Origin: Aquincola sp.
Lineage (GTDB): Bacteria; Pseudomonadota; Gammaproteobacteria; Burkholderiales; Burkholderiaceae_C
Assembly (NCBI GenBank): GCA_029884035.1
Contig: JAOUIM010000155.1
Coordinates: forward strand, 1 to 7,860
Length of the DNA stretch: 7,860 nucleotides
Direction: 5' to 3'
Both the position numbers and the translations under genes were made by a program. The notes beneath the pieces are model-generated. The model was not told the DNA's origin, did no database searches, and was given only the letters and a program-made list of their open reading frames with translations. Within the stretch, counting starts at the first letter, position 1. The number at the start of each line of letters is the position of its first letter. Shown one piece after another: positions 1-7,860 of the stretch.

Positions 1-1745
1 TGATCACCGCGGCCGGCTTTCTGCCGATCGGCTTGGCCAAGTCGGTCACCGGCGAATACACGTTCGCCATCTTTGCCGTCACGACCGCTGCGCTCGTGAT
101 CTCTTGGGTCGTATCGGTCTACTTCGTGCCTACCCTCGGCGCCTGGCTCCTGCGCACCAAGAGCAAGGTGGGCGCAGGCGAGACCGCACACGAGTTGTTC
201 GACACGCCGTTCTACAGCCGTTTCCGCAAGGCCGTGGACTGGTGCGTGCAACATCGCTGGATCACGATCGGCGTGACGCTGTTGACGTTCGCGCTCGGCA
301 TCATCGGCATGGGTCGCGTCCAGCAGCAGTTCTTCCCCGACTCGAATCGGCCTGAAGTCCTGGTCGATCTGTGGCTGCCCGAGGGTGCAACCATCCAGCA
401 AAGCGAGGACATCGCTCGCCGTTTCGAACAGCGCATGGCCGGGGAGCCAGGCGTGGCCAGCGTGACGACCTGGATCGGCGCCGGCGTGCCGCGCTTCTAC
501 CTGCCGCTCGACCAGATCTTCCAGAACAGCAATGTCAGCCAGACGATCGTGCTGCCGAGGGACCTGGCAGCGCGGGAGGATCTGCGCAAGCGCCTGCCCG
601 CCTTGCTGGCCACCGAGTTTCCCGAGGTGCGTGGCCGGGTGAAGCTGTTGCCCAACGGACCGCCGGTGCCGTATCCGGTCCAGTTCCGTGTGCTAGGCCC
701 CGACGTTCCCGGCGTGCGCGCGTGGGCCGACGAGGCCAAGGCAATACTGCGGTCGAATCCGAACATGCGCGGTGTCAACGACAACTGGAACGAGCGGGTG
801 AAGACGCTGCGCCTGGTAGTCGATCAGGACAAGGCGCGCGCACTGGGCGTCACGAGCCAGGGCATCGCCCAGGCCTCGCGCACCGTCCTGTCCGGCACGA
901 CGGTCGGCCAGTACCGAGAGGGCGACAAGCTGATCGACATCGTTCTGCGCCAGCCTGCCGACGAGCGCAACGCGATCACTGACCTTGCGACGGCCTATCT
1001 GCCTACCGCCAGTGGTCGCTCGATTCCGCTGTCGCAGATTGCCAAGGTCGATTTCGGTTGGGAGCCGGGCGTGATCTGGCGCGAAGGCCGCAAGTTTGCT
1101 GTCACCGTGCAGGGAGACGTCGTCGAAGGCGTCCAGGGCCCGACCGTGACCTACCAGGTCTGGCCGGAACTCGAAAGGCTGAAGGCGCGGATGCCGCCGG
1201 GCTACGGCATCGAGATTGCTGGTGCCGTGGCCGAGAGCAGCAAGGGTCAGGATTCGATCGCCGCCGGCGTGCCGGTGATGCTCTTCATCATGTTCACGCT
1301 GCTGGTGCTGCAACTGCAAAGCGTGTCCCGTGCCTTCCTGGTCGTGCTCACGGCGCCGATGGGTATCGCCGGGGTGGCCGCGGCGCTGTTGCTGCTGGAC
1401 CGTCCCTTCGGATTCGTGGCGTTGCTCGGATTCATCGCGCTGGCTGGCATGATCATGCGCAATTCGGTCATCCTGATCGACCAGATCGAGCAGGACCGTG
1501 CCCGGGGCGTGCCGACCTGGGATGCGATCGTCGAGTCTGCGGTGCGGCGTTTCCGCCCCATTGTGTTGACCGCCGCGGCCGCCGTGCTGGCGATGATTCC
1601 GCTTTCTCGCAGCGTGTTCTGGGGCCCGATGGCGGTGGCGATCATGGGCGGGCTGATCGTCGCGACCGCACTGACGTTGCTGGCGCTGCCCGCCATGTAC
1701 GCGGCGTGGTTCCGCGTGAAAAGGGCGCCGGCGGCGGCAGGCTAA
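1..1745 (+). CDS. RND (HAE1/AcrB-type) multidrug efflux permease, C-terminal part (5'-truncated by window edge)
   Basis: This is the inner-membrane proton/drug antiporter subunit of a tripartite efflux pump. The reading frame is open from base 3 and enters the window mid-protein, so about 580 residues are seen of the ~1,020-1,050 usual for the family; the TTG at 33 is internal. Residues count from base 3. Helix 6 is at about 18-50, after the typical GFLPIGLA segment. Helix 7 is at about 86-103, and a ~310-residue periplasmic porter/docking region follows. Helices 8-12 lie at about 418-440, 444-468, 472-496, 517-534 and 540-570. TM10 carries MRNSVILID, so the lysine of AcrB (K940) is arginine here (codon 1458-1460). 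The TM4 proton-relay aspartates lie outside the window. Membrane-fusion and outer-membrane partners, if linked, would be upstream. The family call is firm, but the substrate is unknown. A hairpin terminator follows the stop. Confidence 0.93.
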   Translation, partial: ITAAGFLPIGLAKSVTGEYTFAIFAVTTAALVISWVVSVYFVPTLGAWLLRTKSKVGAGETAHELFDTPFYSRFRKAVDWCVQHRWITIGVTLLTFALGIIGMGRVQQQFFPDSNRPEVLVDLWLPEGATIQQSEDIARRFEQRMAGEPGVASVTTWIGAGVPRFYLPLDQIFQNSNVSQTIVLPRDLAAREDLRKRLPALLATEFPEVRGRVKLLPNGPPVPYPVQFRVLGPDVPGVRAWADEAKAILRSNPNMRGVNDNWNERVKTLRLVVDQDKARALGVTSQGIAQASRTVLSGTTVGQYREGDKLIDIVLRQPADERNAITDLATAYLPTASGRSIPLSQIAKVDFGWEPGVIWREGRKFAVTVQGDVVEGVQGPTVTYQVWPELERLKARMPPGYGIEIAGAVAESSKGQDSIAAGVPVMLFIMFTLLVLQLQSVSRAFLVVLTAPMGIAGVAAALLLLDRPFGFVALLGFIALAGMIMRNSVILIDQIEQDRARGVPTWDAIVESAVRRFRPIVLTAAAAVLAMIPLSRSVFWGPMAVAIMGGLIVATALTLLALPAMYAAWFRVKRAPAAAG

Positions 1746-1776
1746 AATCCCCGCTTTGCCGAATCGCCTTCGACAG

Positions 1777-1810
1777 ACGGGGCCGCTGCCCAGGCAAGCG
1801 GCCCCGTTTC
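1777..1810 (+). terminator. Candidate rho-independent terminator after the RND pump gene
   Basis: A perfect 11-bp inverted repeat (ACGGGGCCGCT at 1777-1787, AGCGGCCCCGT at 1797-1807) encloses a 9-base loop and runs into TTTC. The stem is strong but the T-tract is very short, so termination may be partial. It starts 31 bases after the pump stop codon and ends 16 bases before the tRNA. It therefore most likely ends the efflux transcript, though it could instead act as a structured 5' leader of the tRNA precursor. Confidence 0.6.
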
Positions 1811-1823
1811 ACATCCCGGTGCC

Positions 1824-1910
1824 GCGCGGGTGGCGAAATTGGTAGACGCACCAGGTTTAGGTCCTGACGCCCTTACCGGCGTGGGGGTTCGAGTCCCCCC
1901 CCGCGCACCA
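1824..1910 (+). tRNA. tRNA-Leu (anticodon UAG)
   Basis: This 87-nt class II tRNA folds as a full cloverleaf. The acceptor stem is GCGCGGG (1824-1830) with CCCGCGC (1900-1906), followed by discriminator A1907 and an encoded CCA (1908-1910). The D-stem GCG/CGC (1833-1835/1847-1849) encloses a typical AAATTGGTAGA loop. The anticodon loop TTTAGGT (1856-1862) has TAG at 1858-1860, reading CUN leucine codons, chiefly CUA and CUG. A long variable arm (ACGCC 1867-1871 with GGCGT 1878-1882) and a T-arm of five G-C pairs around TTCGAGT complete it. The top of the anticodon stem would be a C1851-A1867 mismatch, unless A1867 pairs in the variable arm instead. No clear promoter lies in the 16 bases after the upstream hairpin. 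tig begins 35 bases downstream, so the two probably share a precursor transcript. Confidence 0.97.
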
Positions 1911-1932
1911 CTGACATCAAAGACGAATAATC

Positions 1933-1938
1933 GAGAGA
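1933..1938 (+). promoter_or_regulatory. Ribosome binding site of tig
   Basis: The purine run GAGAGA sits 7 bases before the ATG at 1946 but only 2 bases before another ATG at 1941. The 1941 ATG opens a two-codon frame (ATG CCA TGA) whose stop overlaps the 1946 start. The spacing therefore decides for 1946 as the tig start. Confidence 0.6.
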
Positions 1939-1945
1939 CCATGCC

Positions 1946-3253
1946 ATGACGATCCAAGTCGAAACCCTCGAGAAGCTGCAACGCCGCATCACACTGACGC
2001 TGCCGATGGCAGCGATCACCGGGGAGGTCGAAACGCGCCTGAAGAAACTGTCGCGCACAGTGCGTGCCGATGGCTTTCGCCCCGGCAAGGTGCCGATGAG
2101 TGTCGTCGCACAGCGCTACGGCTACTCGGTCCAGTACGAGGTCATGAACGACAAGGTCGGCGAAGCTTTTGCCAGTGCCGCGGCCGAGGCCAAGCTGCGC
2201 GTGGCCGGCATGCCAAAGATCACGCAGAAAGACCAGGCCGGGGAGGGTCAGATGGCCTTCGACGCGACATTCGAGGTCTATCCCGAGGTCAAGCTCGGCG
2301 ATTTCGGTACGCTGTCGGTGGAGCGGGTATCCACCGAGGTCACCGAGGCCGCGATCGACAAGACGGTCGACATCCTGCGCAAGCAGCGCCGCACTTTTTC
2401 GCAGCGCCCCGCGGCCGAGGGCGCCAGCGAGAGCGACCGCGTGACCATCGACTTCGAAGGCAAGATCGACGGTGAGCCTTTTGCCGGTGGCAAGGCCGAT
2501 GCGTTCCAGTTCATCGTCGGCGAGGGGCAGATGCTGCCCCAGTTCGATCAAGGTGTGCGCGGCATGAAGGCTGGCGAAAGCAAGACCTTCCCCGTGGCAT
2601 TCCCGGCCGACTACCAGGGCAAGGACGTGGCGGGCAAGGAGGCCGACTTCATGGTCACGATGAAGAAGATCGAGTCACAGCATCTGCCTGAGGTCAATGA
2701 GGCGTTCGTCAAGTCGCTCGGAATCAAGGACGCAACGGTCGATGCGCTGCGTGCCGATGTCAAGAAGAATCTCGAGCGCGAGGTCAAGTTCCGCGTCCTG
2801 GCCCGCAACAAGTCGGCGGTGATGGACGCGCTGTTGGCCGGTGCGCAGCTCGACGTGCCGCAGGCGCTGGTCGAGGGCGAGACCGAGCGCATGGTCGAAG
2901 CCGCGCGTGCCGATCTCAAACAGCGAGGCGTCAAGGACGCCGACAAGGCACCGATTCCCGCCGATCTGTTCACCGCCCAGGCCGAGCGCAGGGTGCGCTT
3001 GGGCCTCGTCGTCGCCGAATTGGTGCGCGTGGCTAATCTGCAGGCCAAGCCGGAGCAGCTTCAGGCGCACATCGAGGAGATGAGCCAGAGCTACGAGAAG
3101 CCGGCCGAGGTGATGCGCTGGTACCTCAGTGATCGCCAGCGCATGGCGGAGGTCGAGGCCATCGTGATCGAGAGCAACGTAACGGCGCATGTCCTCGCCC
3201 ACGCGCAGGTGACCGACAAGGTGCTACCGTTCGATGAATTGATGACGGCGTGA
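1946..3253 (+). CDS. tig: Trigger factor, ribosome-associated chaperone and peptidyl-prolyl isomerase
   Basis: Trigger factor binds ribosomal protein L23 at the exit tunnel and shields nascent chains in the cytosol. The 435-residue product is close to the E. coli length of 432. The N-terminal ribosome-binding domain carries the signature GFRPGKVP at residues 43-50; the central FRK of E. coli is FRP here. An FKBP-type PPIase domain spans about 164-243 (DRVTIDFEG through FMVTMKKIE, with the GMKAGE turn at 206-211). The split C-terminal chaperone body occupies about 115-160 and 245-435 and is rich in charged helices. The ATG at 1946 is chosen because GAGAGA lies 7 bases upstream and the protein then starts in the family-typical way (MTIQVETLEKL). 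It follows tRNA-Leu closely and precedes clpP by 97 bp, the classic tig-clpP-clpX-lon order. No separate promoter was convincing, so co-transcription with the tRNA is inferred. Confidence 0.98.
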   Translation: MTIQVETLEKLQRRITLTLPMAAITGEVETRLKKLSRTVRADGFRPGKVPMSVVAQRYGYSVQYEVMNDKVGEAFASAAAEAKLRVAGMPKITQKDQAGEGQMAFDATFEVYPEVKLGDFGTLSVERVSTEVTEAAIDKTVDILRKQRRTFSQRPAAEGASESDRVTIDFEGKIDGEPFAGGKADAFQFIVGEGQMLPQFDQGVRGMKAGESKTFPVAFPADYQGKDVAGKEADFMVTMKKIESQHLPEVNEAFVKSLGIKDATVDALRADVKKNLEREVKFRVLARNKSAVMDALLAGAQLDVPQALVEGETERMVEAARADLKQRGVKDADKAPIPADLFTAQAERRVRLGLVVAELVRVANLQAKPEQLQAHIEEMSQSYEKPAEVMRWYLSDRQRMAEVEAIVIESNVTAHVLAHAQVTDKVLPFDELMTA

Positions 3254-3259
3254 TGGATC

Positions 3260-3306
3260 ACCCCCGGAGCGGCTGCGCCGCACTCCCTCCAGGGGGCACC
3301 GCCGGC
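3260..3306. repeat. GC-rich imperfect inverted-repeat element between tig and clpP
   Basis: Seven bases after the tig stop, an outer CCCCC (3261-3265)/GGGGG (3292-3296) pair flanks an inner hairpin. The inner stem is GGAGCGGC (3266-3273), loop TGC, then GCCG and CTCC (3277-3280, 3283-3286) with a two-base bulge. A GCCGGC palindrome follows at 3301-3306. No T-run follows, so this is not a standard intrinsic terminator. I recall similar CCCCCGGAGCGGCTGCGCCGC-type elements scattered between genes of Comamonadaceae and relatives, so a dispersed intergenic repeat is the likely identity. Only one copy is seen in this window. It could still act as an mRNA-stabilising or attenuating hairpin. Confidence 0.5.
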
Positions 3307-3350
3307 AGCCTTGCCAAGCCAGATCTGCAGCGGTCACTTAGAAAGAAACG

Positions 3351-3959
3351 ATGAGCGCACTGGAAACAAAAGCTTTGGGCCTGGTGCCCATGGTGATCGA
3401 GCAGTCGGGCCGCGGCGAGCGGGCGTACGACATCTATTCGCGACTGCTGCGCGAGCGGGTGATCTTCCTCGTCGGTCCGGTCAACGATCAGACGGCCAAC
3501 CTTGTCGTGGCCCAGATGCTGTTCCTCGAGAGCGAGAACCCGGACAAGGACATCTTCCTGTACATCAACTCGCCCGGTGGCAGCGTCAGCGCGGGGCTGT
3601 CGGTCTACGACACCATGCAGTTCATCAAGCCTGACGTGTCCACCTTGTGCATGGGCCTTGCTGCGAGCATGGGGGCGTTCCTTCTCGCCGCGGGCGCGAA
3701 AGGCAAGCGACTGGCCCTGCCGAACTCGCGCATCATGATCCACCAGCCGTCTGGTGGGGCCCAGGGCCAGGCGAGCGACATCGAGATCCAGGCGCGCGAG
3801 ATCTTGCGGCTTCGCGAGACGCTCAACGAGATCCTGGCCGGCCGCACCGGCCAGACCCTGGACAAGATCCGCGCCGACAGCGAGCGTGACTACTTCATGT
3901 CGGCGGCCGAGGCGCAGGCCTACGGCCTTATCGATCAAGTGATCGAAAAGCGCGCCTGA
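3351..3959 (+). CDS. clpP: ATP-dependent Clp protease proteolytic subunit (serine protease, peptidase family S14)
   Basis: ClpP forms a double-heptamer barrel in the cytosol that degrades proteins threaded in by ClpX (or ClpA). The 202-residue product has the complete catalytic triad: Ser106 in GLAASMGAF, His131 in MIHQPSGG and Asp180 in SERDYFMS. The conserved INSPGGSVSAG segment is at 72-82. Aligned to E. coli, the mature chain would begin at G10-LVPMVIEQ, leaving a short 9-residue propeptide instead of 14. The ATG is preceded by a weak purine-rich site (GAAAGAA, 3341-3347) with 3 bases of spacing. No other start fits the N-terminus. It follows tig by 97 bp without a convincing promoter, so it is probably read from the tig transcript. 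A candidate terminator 41 bp after its stop may limit read-through into clpX. Confidence 0.98.
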   Translation: MSALETKALGLVPMVIEQSGRGERAYDIYSRLLRERVIFLVGPVNDQTANLVVAQMLFLESENPDKDIFLYINSPGGSVSAGLSVYDTMQFIKPDVSTLCMGLAASMGAFLLAAGAKGKRLALPNSRIMIHQPSGGAQGQASDIEIQAREILRLRETLNEILAGRTGQTLDKIRADSERDYFMSAAEAQAYGLIDQVIEKRA

Positions 3960-4000
3960 GTGGCTACCGCGCCCGCAAGGGCGTGACCGGCGGCACGGAT

Positions 4001-4022
4001 GGCCCTTTTGGGGCCTCTTTTC
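4001..4022 (+). terminator. Candidate intrinsic terminator/attenuator between clpP and clpX
   Basis: GGCCC (4001-4005) and GGGCC (4011-4015) form a 5-bp all-GC stem with loop TTTTG, followed by TCTTTTC. The stem is short but the T-rich tail is in the right place. A second small hairpin (CGCCC-GCAA-GGGCG, 3970-3983) with a GNRA-type loop lies just upstream. Together they could reduce read-through from tig-clpP into clpX. Confidence 0.45.
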
Positions 4023-4028
4023 CCGGCC

Positions 4029-4056
4029 TTGGCGGGCGGGAGCGTTGCACTATGAT
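4029..4056 (+). promoter_or_regulatory. Candidate sigma-70 promoter of clpX
   Basis: TTGGCG (4029-4034, 4 of 6 matches to TTGACA) is separated by 16 bases from TATGAT (4051-4056, 5 of 6 matches to TATAAT). Transcription would start near 4063, about 20 bases before the clpX ATG. The site lies just after the candidate terminator, a sensible place for an internal promoter. Confidence 0.45.
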
Positions 4057-4071
4057 TGGCCGACTTCCCCC

Positions 4072-4075
4072 AAGG
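4072..4075 (+). promoter_or_regulatory. Ribosome binding site of clpX
   Basis: AAGG lies 7 bases before ATG 4083. The in-frame TTG at 4056 would overlap the candidate -10 box and add 9 residues not typical of ClpX, so the ATG at 4083 is preferred. Confidence 0.5.
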
Positions 4076-4082
4076 CGCTTTC

Positions 4083-5351
4083 ATGCCCGAGAAAAAAGGC
4101 AGCTCCAGCGAGAAGGTTCTGTACTGCTCGTTCTGCGGCAAGAGCCAGCACGAGGTCAAGAAGCTCATCGCCGGCCCGTCGGTGTTCATCTGCGACGAAT
4201 GCATAGAGCTGTGCAACGACATCATTCGTGACGAGGTGCCGGCCGAGAGCGCGTCCGCCAAGACCGCCAAGTCGGACCTGCCGACGCCCATCGAAATCAA
4301 GAACATCCTCGACCAGTACGTGATCGGGCAGGAGGCGGCCAAGCGCACGCTGTCGGTGGCGGTCTACAACCACTACAAGCGCCTGAAGCACATGGGCGGC
4401 AAGGACGAGGTAGAGCTGTCCAAGAGCAACATCCTGTTGATCGGCCCCACGGGCAGCGGCAAGACGTTGCTGGCGCAGACACTGGCACGCCTGTTGAACG
4501 TGCCCTTCGTGATTGCTGACGCCACGACCTTGACCGAAGCCGGCTACGTGGGCGAGGACGTCGAGAACATCATCCAGAAGCTGCTGCAGAACTGCAACTA
4601 CGACGTGGAGCGGGCGCAGCGCGGCATCGTCTACATCGACGAGATCGACAAGATCAGCCGCAAGGCCGACAACCCGAGCATCACACGCGACGTGTCGGGC
4701 GAGGGCGTGCAGCAGGCGTTGTTGAAGCTGGTAGAAGGCACGATGGCCAGCGTGCCGCCGCAAGGCGGGCGAAAGCACCCGAATCAGGACTTCCTGCAGA
4801 TCGACACAACCAACATCCTGTTCGTCTGCGGTGGCGCCTTCGATGGATTGGAGAAGGTGATCCAGAACCGCACCGAGAAGTCCGGCATTGGCTTTGGCGC
4901 CTCGGTGCACAGCAAGACCGAGAAGCGTGCGGCCGACCTGTTCCGCGATGCCGAACCGGAAGACCTGATCAAGTTCGGGCTGATTCCCGAGTTGGTCGGC
5001 CGGTTGCCGGTCGTGGCCACGCTTGGGGAACTGACCGAGGATGCGCTGGTCCAGATCCTGACCGAGCCGAAGAACGCGCTGGCCAAGCAGTACCAGAAAC
5101 TTTTCGGCATGGATGGGGTCGATCTCGAAATTCGACCGTCCGCCTTGGCGGCCATTGCGCGGAAGGCCTTGGCTCGCAAGACCGGAGCCCGTGGCCTGCG
5201 CTCGATCGTCGAGCAGGCCTTGATCGACACGATGTTCGACCTGCCCAACCTCGATGGCGTGGCCAAGGTGGTGGTCGACGAGCACAACATCGAAGAAGGC
5301 AGCAAACCGCTGCTCGTGTATCGCGAAAAGCCGTCCAAGGCCAGTGCCTGA
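4083..5351 (+). CDS. clpX: ATP-dependent Clp protease ATP-binding subunit ClpX (AAA+ unfoldase)
   Basis: ClpX is a hexameric AAA+ unfoldase that recognises degrons such as ssrA tags, unfolds the substrate and feeds it to ClpP. The 422-residue product matches the family (E. coli 424). The N-terminal zinc-binding domain has C15, C18, C37 and C40. Walker A GPTGSGKT is at 121-128 and Walker B IVYIDEID at 182-189. The GYVG pore-1 loop is at 154-157 and the RKH pore loop at 230-232. The IGF ClpP-docking loop is at 269-271. The arginine finger is R307 (ELVGRLP) and the sensor-2 arginine is R370 (GARGLRS). The start at 4083 gives MPEKKGSSSEK, as in related ClpX proteins. It follows clpP by 123 bp, with its own candidate promoter and an upstream terminator, so it may be partly uncoupled from tig-clpP. 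All functional motifs are intact. Confidence 0.98.
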   Translation: MPEKKGSSSEKVLYCSFCGKSQHEVKKLIAGPSVFICDECIELCNDIIRDEVPAESASAKTAKSDLPTPIEIKNILDQYVIGQEAAKRTLSVAVYNHYKRLKHMGGKDEVELSKSNILLIGPTGSGKTLLAQTLARLLNVPFVIADATTLTEAGYVGEDVENIIQKLLQNCNYDVERAQRGIVYIDEIDKISRKADNPSITRDVSGEGVQQALLKLVEGTMASVPPQGGRKHPNQDFLQIDTTNILFVCGGAFDGLEKVIQNRTEKSGIGFGASVHSKTEKRAADLFRDAEPEDLIKFGLIPELVGRLPVVATLGELTEDALVQILTEPKNALAKQYQKLFGMDGVDLEIRPSALAAIARKALARKTGARGLRSIVEQALIDTMFDLPNLDGVAKVVVDEHNIEEGSKPLLVYREKPSKASA

Positions 5352-5374
5352 GGCACGTCCCGGCGACTCGCGGT

Positions 5375-5402
5375 CTTGAAGTTTTCCCTCTCGGGCCCAC
5401 GT
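5375..5402 (+). promoter_or_regulatory. Candidate sigma-32 (RpoH) heat-shock promoter of lon
   Basis: CTTGAAG (5375-5381), preceded by GGT, closely matches the sigma-32 -35 consensus CTTGAAA. After a 13-base spacer, GCCCACGT (5395-5402) matches 5 of the 7 defined positions of the -10 consensus CCCCATNT. Transcription would start near 5409, leaving a leader of about 20 bases before the lon ATG. lon is a classical RpoH target in proteobacteria, which supports the call. Confidence 0.65.
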
Positions 5403-5414
5403 CCGCCTGAGAAA

Positions 5415-5421
5415 GAGAGGT
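5415..5421 (+). promoter_or_regulatory. Ribosome binding site of lon
   Basis: GAGAGGT includes GAGGT, complementary to the 16S rRNA 3' end, and ends 8 bases before ATG 5430. This supports 5430 over the upstream in-frame TTG at 5376, which lies inside the candidate heat-shock -35 box. CCTCTC at 5387-5392 could pair with GAGAGG and mask this site in longer transcripts. Confidence 0.65.
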
Positions 5422-5429
5422 CATCCCCC

Positions 5430-7850
<2,421 letters not shown>

Positions 7851-7860
7851 ACTCTCGCTA

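Noticed and set aside
1743..1748. TAAAAT overlapping the RND stop codon as a -10 box for the tRNA
   Set aside because: It matches TATAAT at 5 of 6 positions, but no -35-like hexamer lies 15-19 bases upstream and no TGn extension is present. The strong hairpin at 1777-1807 would also lie between it and the tRNA.
1058..1867. A 269-codon + strand frame overlapping the RND gene and running into the tRNA
   Set aside because: It is a shifted frame of the RND gene with an Arg/Gly/Ala-rich translation and ends inside the tRNA, so it is not a plausible gene.
1824..1910. tRNA-Leu as an integration site for a genomic island
   Set aside because: No integrase gene and no second copy of the tRNA 3' end is visible in the window, and the flanking genes are ordinary conserved ones.
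1911..1931. CTGACA and AATAAT in the tRNA-tig gap as a tig promoter
   Set aside because: The two hexamers are only about 9 bases apart, and transcription would start almost at the ribosome binding site. Not a workable promoter.
3311..3340. TTGCCA as the -35 of a clpP promoter
   Set aside because: No acceptable -10 hexamer lies 16-18 bases downstream (CACTTA is poor), and transcription would start inside the ribosome binding site region.
4050..5285. A 411-codon reverse-strand open frame opposite clpX
   Set aside because: It lies exactly antisense to an intact, fully motif-supported clpX. Long antisense frames are expected in GC-rich genes with strong third-position G/C bias. Its translation shows no recognisable domain.
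5376..5429. N-terminal extension of Lon from TTG 5376
   Set aside because: It would add 18 residues not typical of Lon and starts inside the heat-shock -35 box. ATG 5430 has a good Shine-Dalgarno site and the expected N-terminus.

Overview
This window is about 63-65% GC by eye and carries a housekeeping proteostasis locus, with all genes on the + strand. The order is: 3' part of an RND efflux pump gene, tRNA-Leu(UAG), tig (trigger factor), clpP, clpX, lon. The gene order, the protein sequences (for example the ClpX and Lon N-termini) and the GC-rich intergenic hairpin element together point to a betaproteobacterium, most likely Burkholderiales (Comamonadaceae/Rubrivivax-like). This placement is inferred from remembered family patterns, not from a search.

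Layout. Positions 1-1745 hold the C-terminal ~580 codons of an inner-membrane RND (HAE1/AcrB-type) permease whose 5' half lies outside the window. It is followed by an 11-bp GC-rich hairpin (1777-1807) that looks like its terminator. Sixteen bases later comes tRNA-Leu with an encoded CCA end (1824-1910), and tig starts 35 bases after that (1946-3253). A 97-bp gap with a compact GC-rich inverted-repeat element leads to clpP (3351-3959). A 123-bp gap then holds a candidate intrinsic terminator and a candidate sigma-70 promoter before clpX (4083-5351). A 78-bp gap with a good sigma-32 (heat-shock) promoter match precedes lon (5430-7850). The last 10 bases hold nothing recognisable.

How it works together. 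Trigger factor meets nascent chains at the ribosome exit tunnel. ClpX unfolds tagged or damaged proteins and feeds them to the ClpP serine protease barrel. Lon degrades misfolded and regulatory proteins on its own. The regulatory sites suggest at least three transcription inputs: tig-clpP (probably sharing a transcript with the tRNA), clpX from its own promoter, and lon from a heat-shock promoter.

All four proteostasis genes look intact and have their expected catalytic residues. I saw no novel system, mobile element, CRISPR array or broken gene. The points worth a second look are small-scale regulatory ones: the lon leader, the clpP-clpX junction, the tRNA-tig arrangement and the intergenic repeat. 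The long reverse-strand open frames are best explained as GC-rich shadows of the real genes.
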